The notes beneath the pieces were generated by a model. The model saw only the letters and a list, made by a program, of their open reading frames with translations. It searched no databases and had not been told where the DNA came from. A program made the position numbers and the translations under genes. From Candidatus Omnitrophota bacterium (GTDB taxonomy: Bacteria > Omnitrophota > Gorgyraeia > 2-02-FULL-51-18): a stretch of 17,263 bases of DNA. Shown piece after piece: positions 1 through 4,507 of the stretch; the first letter of the stretch is position 1, and each line of letters begins with the position of its first letter. The DNA lies in the NCBI GenBank assembly GCA_023247935.1, contig JAHFFM010000018.1:1-17263 (forward strand). The letters run 5' to 3'.

Positions 1-663
1 TATGGGGGAGAGATCGTGGAAATTGAAAACCCCACAAAAATGCCGGATCCGAGCCAAATCGAAGCGATTTTAGAGCCTTTCGTTGAAGCTTCCATCATCA
101 TTCCACCGGTTAGCATGGGACCCATTTTGGATTTATGCGAATCCCGGCGCGGCGTTTACAAAAGCACTGAGTATCTCAGCGAAGACCGCGTCAAAATCAT
201 TTATGAATTTCCGCTGTCAGAAATCATCGTCGATTTTTACGACCGCATCAAGTCTATCTCCAAAGGTTACGGCTCCATGGACTATGACTTAAAAGACCAT
301 CGCGAAAGCGATCTGGTGCGGCTTGATATTTTAATCAACAACGAAATGTGCGATGCGTTTAGCGCGATTGTTCACCGGGAACGCTCCCAGTTCAAAGGCC
401 GCGCGCTATGCGAAAAATTAAAAGAACTGATACCCCGGCAGCTTTTTGAAGTTGCGATTCAGGCCGCGATTGGCGGTAAAGTCATTTCGCGTGAAACGGT
501 GAAACCTATGGGTAAAAACGTGACAGGTAAATGTTATGGCGGAGACATCACTCGCAAACGCAAACTCTGGGAAAAGCAAAAGGAAGGTAAAAAACGGATG
601 AAACAATTCGGAAAAGTGGAAATCCCGCAAGAAGCTTTCTTAGCCGCGCTAAAGGTGGAATAG
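1..663 (+). CDS. lepA: Elongation factor 4 (LepA), C-terminal part
   Basis: This is the 3' end of lepA, the ribosome back-translocating GTPase also called EF4; the GTPase domain lies beyond the left edge. The frame is open from base 1, so the internal GTG at 16 is not a real start. About 220 residues are visible. They contain the DPSQIE stretch and the LepA-specific C-terminal domain with the basic segment GGDITRKRKLWEKQKEGKK, followed by the near-universal LepA ending around IPQEAF. These two motifs are what distinguish LepA from EF-G and TypA. The stop TAG (661-663) directly abuts the lepB start; the lepA-lepB pairing is common in bacteria and supports both calls. Confidence 0.96.
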   Translation, partial: YGGEIVEIENPTKMPDPSQIEAILEPFVEASIIIPPVSMGPILDLCESRRGVYKSTEYLSEDRVKIIYEFPLSEIIVDFYDRIKSISKGYGSMDYDLKDHRESDLVRLDILINNEMCDAFSAIVHRERSQFKGRALCEKLKELIPRQLFEVAIQAAIGGKVISRETVKPMGKNVTGKCYGGDITRKRKLWEKQKEGKKRMKQFGKVEIPQEAFLAALKVE

Positions 664-1224
664 ATGCAGATAACTAAAGAAGTTCTCAAAAAAGAAGCGA
701 AAGAGTGGCTTCATTCCATTATTGTCGCGATTTTATTGACCATGATTATCCGTACTTTCGTGGTGCAGGCCTTCAAAATTCCTTCAGGCTCTATGCGCCC
801 GACCCTCCTCGAAGGAGACAAGCTTTTTGTGAATAAATACGTTTACCGTTTTGAACCGCCAAAAAGAGGCGACATTATCGTGTTTAAATACCCGGGCCAG
901 CCAGGAGAGCCCAAAAAAGACTTCATTAAGCGTTTAGTTGCGATGGGCGGGGAAACCGTTGAAATCCGAGACGGTAAAATTTACGTCGATGGAAAGGTTC
1001 AAGAGGACCCGGCTACTTTTGGGAAATTTTATTATTACAACAGTGGTCCTTATGGCGGCCCGCAAGACCAAATCAAAGTTCCTCAAAATATGTACTATGT
1101 TTTAGGGGACAACAGCTCCAATTCCACGGACAGCCGCTTTTGGGGCTTTGTACCGAAAAAAAATATTTTAGGCAGGGCTTTTTTTCGCTGGTGGCCACCC
1201 AAGCGTATCGGTTTACTCAAATAA
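664..1224 (+). CDS. lepB: Signal peptidase I
   Basis: Type I signal peptidase, which cleaves signal peptides from exported proteins at the outer face of the cytoplasmic membrane. The protein has 186 residues. A basic N-terminus is followed by one hydrophobic membrane segment (about residues 17-36). The catalytic box IPSGSMRPTL carries nucleophile Ser43, and the box DFIKRLVAMGGE carries general-base Lys89. The later LGDNSSNSTDSRFWGFV box is the conserved family box E. A single membrane segment and this short length resemble the compact peptidases of many bacteria rather than the longer E. coli enzyme. The ATG follows the lepA stop with no gap, and an AAGGTGG Shine-Dalgarno lies inside the end of lepA (650-656), so the two are probably translated from one message. 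Confidence 0.96.
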   Translation: MQITKEVLKKEAKEWLHSIIVAILLTMIIRTFVVQAFKIPSGSMRPTLLEGDKLFVNKYVYRFEPPKRGDIIVFKYPGQPGEPKKDFIKRLVAMGGETVEIRDGKIYVDGKVQEDPATFGKFYYYNSGPYGGPQDQIKVPQNMYYVLGDNSSNSTDSRFWGFVPKKNILGRAFFRWWPPKRIGLLK

Positions 1225-1246
1225 CATAAATTCAGAGGGCTTTCCC

Positions 1247-1801
1247 ATGAATTTAGCCAACCGGATTACCTTAACCCGGATTTTTTTGGTTCCGGTATTT
1301 ATTGCACTGCTTTTGTATTACTCGCCGGACAAATCCTTTTTGCGCCTTGTTGCGCTTGGTATTTTTATTGTCGCGTGTTTTTCCGACGCTTGTGACGGAT
1401 ATATCGCCCGGAAAATGAATCAAAAAACCGACCTAGGTTCTTACATCGACCCTCTCGCCGACAAAATGCTTTTGCTTAGCGGTTTTCTTTGCTTATCCCT
1501 GATGGCCAACTTGCCACAAGAAATGCGTATCCCCGCCTGGGTCACCATCGTCATTATTTCAAGAGACGTCATTATTTTAATCGGCGCTATCGTTATTTTC
1601 TTTATGACTCGTGTGCTGGTTCCAAAACCTCACTTCATCGGAAAAATTACCACCGTCATGCAAATGATGGCAGTCGTTTTCTCTCTGGCAATGGCGCCCG
1701 AAACGATTCGTTTTTTATTTTACGGCATGGCTGTTTTTTTTACGGTTTGGTCCGGATTTCTTTATGTGCAAATGGGCGGCAAAATGCTGCAAAAATCCTA
1801 A
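1247..1801 (+). CDS. pgsA: CDP-diacylglycerol-glycerol-3-phosphate 3-phosphatidyltransferase
   Basis: Makes phosphatidylglycerol phosphate from CDP-diacylglycerol and glycerol 3-phosphate, the committed step to phosphatidylglycerol. The 184-residue protein has several hydrophobic segments. It carries the complete CDP-alcohol phosphotransferase signature: Asp47, Asp50, Gly51, Ala54, Arg55, Gly64, Asp68 and Asp72 with the canonical spacing. The N-terminal NLANRITLTR is typical of PgsA. An AGAGGG Shine-Dalgarno (1234-1239) sits 7 nt before the ATG. The stop TAA ends at 1801 and plsY starts at 1802, so they form a phospholipid pair. A related CDP-alcohol transferase (for example cardiolipin-type) is possible, but the length and N-terminus favour PgsA. 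Confidence 0.92.
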   Translation: MNLANRITLTRIFLVPVFIALLLYYSPDKSFLRLVALGIFIVACFSDACDGYIARKMNQKTDLGSYIDPLADKMLLLSGFLCLSLMANLPQEMRIPAWVTIVIISRDVIILIGAIVIFFMTRVLVPKPHFIGKITTVMQMMAVVFSLAMAPETIRFLFYGMAVFFTVWSGFLYVQMGGKMLQKS

Positions 1802-2410
1802 ATGATAAATCCTCTTTTTTATTTTATTTTTGCATTTTTCTTAGGCTCCATCCCAACCGCGTTTTGGGCGGGCAAAATTTTAAAAGGAATGGATATCCGT
1901 GAATTTGGCAGTGGGAATGTCGGCGCTACAAATGCTTTTCGTGTTCTGGGAAAGGGTATCGGGAGTTTTGTTTTTATTTTTGATTTCCTGAAAGGCGCTA
2001 CGCCTATTTATCTGTTTTCTTATATGAATCCTGCTGCGCAGTCCATATCGCCGCTTTTGGTGGGTTTGGCGGCTATTTTAGGCCATGTTTTTACACCTTT
2101 TTTAGGCTTTAGAGGGGGGAAGGGGATCGCAACGGGTGCTGGCGTTTTGCTTGCCTCTTATCCAGTCTTTTTTTTGATTGCCATTGCTGTCTGGATAGCC
2201 GCTTTTAAGCTCACAAAAATTGTTTCCCTAAGCTCTCTGCTGGCCGTTGTCGCACTTCTTATTTCGGCTATTTTTGGTTCACCAGACAACAAGGTTCGCT
2301 TGTTTTTTTTAGGCATGACTTTGTTTGTTTTTTGGACTCATCGTTCAAACATTATACGATTAAAAAAGGGAGAGGAAAGGCCTATTGTTAATAAACAAAA
2401 AAGTAAGTAA
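1802..2410 (+). CDS. plsY: Acyl-phosphate:glycerol-3-phosphate acyltransferase
   Basis: Membrane acyltransferase that moves an acyl chain from acyl-phosphate to the sn-1 position of glycerol 3-phosphate, the first step of phospholipid synthesis. The protein has 202 residues and about five hydrophobic segments. The three conserved PlsY motifs are visible: GSIPTAF (15-21), the GSGNVGATN loop (36-44) and GFRGGKGIATGAG (102-114), the last a glycine-rich cytoplasmic loop. Length and motif order match the family. The ATG immediately follows the pgsA stop. Its substrate is made by gpsA, about 550 bp downstream, although an unrelated gene and two promoters intervene. Confidence 0.95.
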   Translation: MINPLFYFIFAFFLGSIPTAFWAGKILKGMDIREFGSGNVGATNAFRVLGKGIGSFVFIFDFLKGATPIYLFSYMNPAAQSISPLLVGLAAILGHVFTPFLGFRGGKGIATGAGVLLASYPVFFLIAIAVWIAAFKLTKIVSLSSLLAVVALLISAIFGSPDNKVRLFFLGMTLFVFWTHRSNIIRLKKGEERPIVNKQKSK

Positions 2411-2411
2411 T

Positions 2412-2440
2412 TTGAATCCCAGCCATACCTCATGTATACT
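2412..2440 (+). promoter_or_regulatory. Sigma-70-type promoter of the 123-residue gene
   Basis: The -35 box TTGAAT (2412-2417) and -10 box TATACT (2435-2440) are separated by exactly 17 bp. Transcription should start near 2446-2448, giving an mRNA leader of about 58 nt before the ATG at 2505. It starts right after the plsY stop, so the following gene appears to be an independent unit. Confidence 0.7.
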
Positions 2441-2455
2441 CCCACTATGGTTATT

Positions 2456-2505
2456 TTTTAGGCTAGATATTTAAGTTATTTAATAACTTATATTGGAAGC
2501 TAAAA
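2456..2505 (+). promoter_or_regulatory. Palindrome and start-occluding stem in the leader
   Basis: A 19-bp perfect odd palindrome, TAAGTTATTTAATAACTTA (2472-2490), has 9-bp arms around one base. Outside it, bases 2456-2464 can pair with 2498-2505 with one bulged G at 2462, so the far arm covers the end of the GGAAG Shine-Dalgarno (2495-2499) and the A of the ATG. The palindrome could be a protein operator on DNA. The larger fold could be an mRNA structure controlling initiation. The helices are AT-rich, so chance is possible. Confidence 0.45.
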
Positions 2506-2876
2506 TGAGAGACATTCTAATCGAAACAACGGAATCCAAAAACCACCGGCGCAGAAATCTGTCCATCGTGGAAATGATCAATCAAGACGGAATCGTGGCC
2601 AGGGCCGAGAAAAAATTTCGTTACTACATTTTTGAGCAAAGCAATTCCCAGGGGCCTGAGCAATATGAAACATGGGCTGAAGCACAGAACATGATGAACG
2701 CCAAAAAAGACCGCCATGTCTCAATCAAGAAAATCTTTGACAATAAAACCGGCACAGGCCAAATGATTTACCGCGTGATCGGCAGTTTTTACGTGGTCCA
2801 AAATTTACACCTTTTTACCGTCGTATTTATGCACTCTATTAAATTCGACATGATTTCCCACAAAGCCGCCGCTTAA
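2505..2876 (+). CDS. Unrecognised 123-residue protein
   Basis: I do not recognise a family. The start is set at the ATG at 2505 because GGAAG (2495-2499) lies 5 nt upstream. An in-frame TTG at 2493 overlaps that ribosome site and is less likely. The protein begins MRDILIETTESK, has a charged, basic first half (HRRRN, then EKKFRYYIF), a middle helix-like stretch around YETWAEAQNMMNAKK, and a C-terminal segment rich in Phe, Val and Tyr (FYVVQNLHLFTVVFM) that is beta-like or weakly hydrophobic rather than a clear membrane helix. No signal peptide, metal cluster or catalytic motif is visible. It has its own promoter and leader structure and stands alone between plsY and the gpsA promoter, which argues that it is a real, separately regulated gene. 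Confidence 0.75.
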   Translation: MRDILIETTESKNHRRRNLSIVEMINQDGIVARAEKKFRYYIFEQSNSQGPEQYETWAEAQNMMNAKKDRHVSIKKIFDNKTGTGQMIYRVIGSFYVVQNLHLFTVVFMHSIKFDMISHKAAA

Positions 2877-2897
2877 GCTCCGCAAGCCCCAGTTCTA

Positions 2898-2926
2898 TTG
2901 ACCATCTATTTCGCCTTTGTTATACT
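2898..2926 (+). promoter_or_regulatory. Sigma-70-type promoter of gpsA
   Basis: The -35 box TTGACC (2898-2903, five of six consensus bases) and -10 box TATACT (2921-2926, five of six) are separated by 17 bp. The start would fall near 2932-2934, giving a short leader of about 26 nt before the gpsA ATG. The spacing and the identical -10 box match the promoter at 2412-2440. Confidence 0.75.
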
Positions 2927-2958
2927 AACTTTTCTGTTTAATTTTTAACATTTAACTT

Positions 2959-3966
2959 ATGCTATTTCATAAAGATACAAAAATTTCCGTACTGGGCGAT
3001 GGTGGCTGGGGAACCACACTGTCGTTGCTTCTGGCTGAGAAAGGTTATGAGCCCAAACTTTGGGGCGCATTTCCCAAGTACGTGTCCGAAGTAAAAAAGA
3101 AGCGGGAGAATTATAAATTTCTTCCCGGCTTTGAGCTTCCGAAGAAAATTGACCTTACCTCTGATCTTGCCGAAGCGCTTAAAAGCGAGTATTTGGTATT
3201 AGCAATCCCTTCTCAATTCTTAGGGCAGGTGGTCAAACAATTAAAAAATAAACCCTTGGCCGATAAGACATTTGTGATTGTTACCAAGGGAATCGACGCT
3301 CATTCTTTAAAAGTGACGTCTCAAGTTGTAAGAGACATCTTAGGCCCGGTAAAAATAGCTGTCCTTTCCGGTCCGAACATTGCCCGGGAAATCGCGCAGA
3401 AAATGCCAGCGGCCGCTTCGGTGGCTTCCGACAAAAATGATGTTTCTAAAAAAGTACGGGATATTTTTTCCACTCAAAATTTCACTCTTTTTGAATCGTC
3501 GGATATGCTCGGCGTGCAATTAGGCGGCTCTTTAAAAAATGTGATCGCTATTTGCGCGGGAATCGTTGAGGGGATGGGTCTTGGCTCCAACACACGCGCC
3601 TTGTTATTTGCCCGGGGAATTGCCGAAATGGCGAGGCTTGGCGAGGCCATGGGCGCCAAGCGGGAAACTTTTATGGGGTTGAGCGGACTGGGTGACTTGG
3701 CGACAACTTGCCTCAGTCCTCATAGCCGCAATCGCACCTTAGGCCATGAAATCGGCAAAGGGAAAAAATTAAAGGATCTTTTAAAGAAATCAGAAATGGT
3801 TGTGGAGGGCGTTGAAACCGCCAAAGCCGCGCATGAACTGGCTAAAAAGCACCGTGTTACCATGCCAATTTCAGAAGCGGTTTACAAAATTTTATTCAAG
3901 CACGAAAAACCGGAACTAGCCGTTAAGGCCCTGCTTTATTCGGGCTTGAGAAGAGAGCTGGATTAG
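2959..3966 (+). CDS. gpsA: Glycerol-3-phosphate dehydrogenase [NAD(P)+]
   Basis: Reduces dihydroxyacetone phosphate to sn-glycerol 3-phosphate, the backbone for the PlsY and PgsA reactions encoded just upstream. The protein has 335 residues, the usual length. The N-terminal Rossmann motif is GDGGWGT (13-19; most homologues read GAGxWGT, so Asp14 is a mild variant). The KGID and LSGPNIAREI segments follow, then Lys193 in LKNVIAICAG, the expected catalytic lysine. The long GLSGLGDLATTC stretch and VEGVETAKAA near the C-terminus are family signatures. No Shine-Dalgarno precedes the ATG: the leader upstream reads as A/T-rich sequence. The protein start is still well placed, because the Rossmann strand begins at residue 8. 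Confidence 0.96.
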   Translation: MLFHKDTKISVLGDGGWGTTLSLLLAEKGYEPKLWGAFPKYVSEVKKKRENYKFLPGFELPKKIDLTSDLAEALKSEYLVLAIPSQFLGQVVKQLKNKPLADKTFVIVTKGIDAHSLKVTSQVVRDILGPVKIAVLSGPNIAREIAQKMPAAASVASDKNDVSKKVRDIFSTQNFTLFESSDMLGVQLGGSLKNVIAICAGIVEGMGLGSNTRALLFARGIAEMARLGEAMGAKRETFMGLSGLGDLATTCLSPHSRNRTLGHEIGKGKKLKDLLKKSEMVVEGVETAKAAHELAKKHRVTMPISEAVYKILFKHEKPELAVKALLYSGLRRELD

Positions 3967-3995
3967 TTCTATATTTTGAAATAATTATCCCTCGC

Positions 3996-4016
3996 AAAGC
4001 TGTGTGTTTCAGCTTT
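3996..4016 (+). terminator. Hairpin after gpsA, possible weak terminator
   Basis: AAAGCTG (3996-4002) and CAGCTTT (4010-4016) form a perfect 7-bp stem with a 7-nt loop 30 nt past the gpsA stop. No run of T follows directly (GATGTTTT), so termination would be weak. The identical hairpin recurs at 4374-4394 in the second repeat copy. Confidence 0.3.
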
Positions 4017-4032
4017 GATGTTTTAAAGTTTA

Positions 4033-4061
4033 CGGGGCGTGGCCAAGCTTGGTCTAAGGCG
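4033..4061 (+). pseudogene. Truncated tRNA-Pro (5' portion only)
   Basis: These 29 bases are identical to positions 1 to about 27 of the intact tRNA-Pro at 4412-4487: the acceptor 5' strand CGGGGCG, the D arm and base 26. No anticodon arm, T arm or acceptor 3' strand follows; the sequence changes abruptly into GC-rich hairpins. It cannot make a tRNA. It marks the left junction of the inserted unit. Confidence 0.85.
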
Positions 4062-4111
4062 GGCGCCACTAAAACGACGGCGCCCGTCCGCCGAAGATTT
4101 GGTGGCGGACG
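4058..4111 (+). repeat. Two adjacent GC-rich hairpins before the GIY-YIG gene
   Basis: GGGCGCC (4061-4067) pairs with GGCGCCC (4079-4085), and GTCCGCC (4086-4092) pairs with GGCGGAC (4104-4110). The stems touch, and each loop is exactly 11 nt. The first stem could extend to 10 bp (4058-4067 with 4079-4088, one G-T pair) and the second to 8 bp (4085-4092 with 4104-4111), so the longer forms would compete. The GC-rich block contrasts with the A/T-rich nuclease gene that begins 11 bases later. It resembles the terminal or REP-like palindromes of small mobile units, but no family is recognised. Confidence 0.8.
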
Positions 4112-4121
4112 CTAGCAAAGC

Positions 4122-4364
4122 ATGTATAAGGTTTATATTTTAAAAACAGATGCTGGAAATATATATATCGGGCATACCGATAATCTAGCAAAACGATTGA
4201 ATAGTCATAATCAGGGTCAGAACCTTGCAACGCAATCGTATAATAATTGGAAGATTATTTACGAAGAAGCATTCGAATCAAGAGCAATGGCGATGAGTCG
4301 GGAAAAATTTTTAAAAACGGGGGACGGCAAAAAAGTTCTTAAGCACAAAGGTATCTTGAAATAA
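4122..4364 (+). CDS. GIY-YIG domain nuclease, stand-alone
   Basis: An 80-residue single-domain protein of the small GIY-YIG (URI-type) nuclease family. The first motif is VYI (4-6), the second YIG (15-17). The conserved Arg25 (LAKRL), His29 and Glu61 (SREKFLK) occupy the places of the catalytic residues of the family, so it may be active. No extra DNA-binding domain is attached. Start: ATG at 4122, with no Shine-Dalgarno visible in the preceding GCTAGCAAAG. The coding sequence is visibly more A/T-rich than hom and thrC, which fits recent transfer. It lies inside a tRNA-flanking direct repeat, and its last codons are part of the repeat. Members of this family are widespread in draft genomes and their cellular role is mostly unknown; a homing or mobility role here is inference. 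Confidence 0.9.
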   Translation: MYKVYILKTDAGNIYIGHTDNLAKRLNSHNQGQNLATQSYNNWKIIYEEAFESRAMAMSREKFLKTGDGKKVLKHKGILK

Positions 4365-4440
4365 TTATCCCTCAAAGCTGTGTGTTTCAGCTTTGATGCT
4401 TCAAAGCTTTTCGGGGCGTGGCCAAGCTTGGTCTAAGGCG
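4352..4440 (+). repeat. Downstream copy of ~90-bp direct repeat
   Basis: Second copy of the repeat at 3972-4061, offset by about 380 bp. It begins within the last codons of the GIY-YIG gene (Ile-Leu-Lys-stop) and ends at base 29 of the intact tRNA-Pro, where the sequence continues into the anticodon arm. Confidence 0.9.
4374..4411 (+). promoter_or_regulatory. Two mutually exclusive hairpins before tRNA-Pro
   Basis: AAAGCTG (4374-4380) pairs with CAGCTTT (4388-4394). Alternatively AGCTTTGA (4389-4396) pairs with TCAAAGCT (4401-4408) around a TGCT loop, followed by TTT. The two stems share 4389-4394, so only one can form. The second is terminator-like but has a short T run. It may end nuclease transcription before the tRNA, or act as a switch; this is inference. 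Confidence 0.35.
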
Positions 4441-4487
4441 CTACCTTGGGGTGGTAGAGATCGCAGGTTCGAATCCTGTCGCCCCGA
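4412..4487 (+). tRNA. tRNA-Pro(GGG)
   Basis: A complete cloverleaf of 76 nt. The acceptor stem is CGGGGCG (4412-4418) with CGCCCCG (4480-4486), seven perfect pairs. The D stem is GCC/GGC. The anticodon stem is CTACC (4441-4445) with GGTAG (4453-4457), enclosing loop TTGGGGT and anticodon GGG (4448-4450). The variable loop is AGATC. The T stem is GCAGG/CCTGT with one G-U pair, and the loop TTCGAAT (4468-4474) is standard. C1-G72 with discriminator A73 (4487) fits bacterial tRNA-Pro identity. CCA is not encoded. The 5' 29 bases are duplicated at 4033-4061. Only 20 nt separate the tRNA from hom, so it may be part of the same transcript. Confidence 0.95.
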
Positions 4488-4507
4488 TTTTAATTAAAAA
4501 GGAAAAA

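Larger units (their letters stand above)
3972..4061 (+). repeat. Upstream copy of ~90-bp direct repeat
   Basis: First copy of a direct repeat whose second copy is 4352-4440. The shared order is the TTGAAATAATTATCCCTC block (3976-3993), the AAAGCTG hairpin block (3996-4020), a diverged stretch of 12 versus 13 nt, then 29 identical bases of tRNA-Pro 5' sequence (4033-4061). Differences are a GC dinucleotide present only here (3994-3995), one 1-nt length change and a few substitutions. Identity stops sharply after 4061. The first block encodes Ile-Leu-Lys-stop in the frame matching the end of the GIY-YIG gene, so this copy seems to hold the very end of a lost or truncated nuclease gene. Confidence 0.9.
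4062..4440 (+). mobile_element. Candidate GIY-YIG mobile unit inserted in tRNA-Pro
   Basis: The sequence between the end of the first repeat copy and the end of the second is about 379 bp. It holds two GC-rich hairpins, a GIY-YIG nuclease gene, a spacer hairpin and a fresh 5' part of tRNA-Pro. Removing it would join the 5' tRNA fragment at 4033-4061 to the 3' part at 4441-4487 and give an uninterrupted tRNA. The unit thus behaves as an insertion near the D-arm/anticodon-arm boundary that restores the gene it entered. A tandem duplication with loss of an earlier nuclease copy is an alternative. The boundaries are inferred from repeat ends only. Confidence 0.5.

Noticed and set aside
1489..1902. 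Open frame of 137 residues spanning pgsA and plsY
   Set aside because: Frame-shifted shadow across two well-supported genes; Arg/His-rich with no motif.
4033..4120. A second functional or intron-containing tRNA-Pro
   Set aside because: Only the 5' strand and D arm are present, with no anticodon arm or 3' acceptor strand before the nuclease gene. The downstream tRNA is already complete, so splicing is not needed.
4239..4244. TATAAT inside the GIY-YIG gene as promoter for the tRNA/hom transcript
   Set aside because: A perfect -10 box, but no acceptable -35 at 16-18 bp. In an A/T-rich gene this is expected by chance.
3972..4440. CRISPR array
   Set aside because: There are only two repeat copies, 380 bp apart, with a gene between them and a tRNA as part of the repeat.
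4418..4507. N-terminal extension of hom by 30 residues
   Set aside because: The extension is the tRNA-Pro sequence read as codons. The ATG at 4508 has a ribosome site and matches the normal N-terminus.
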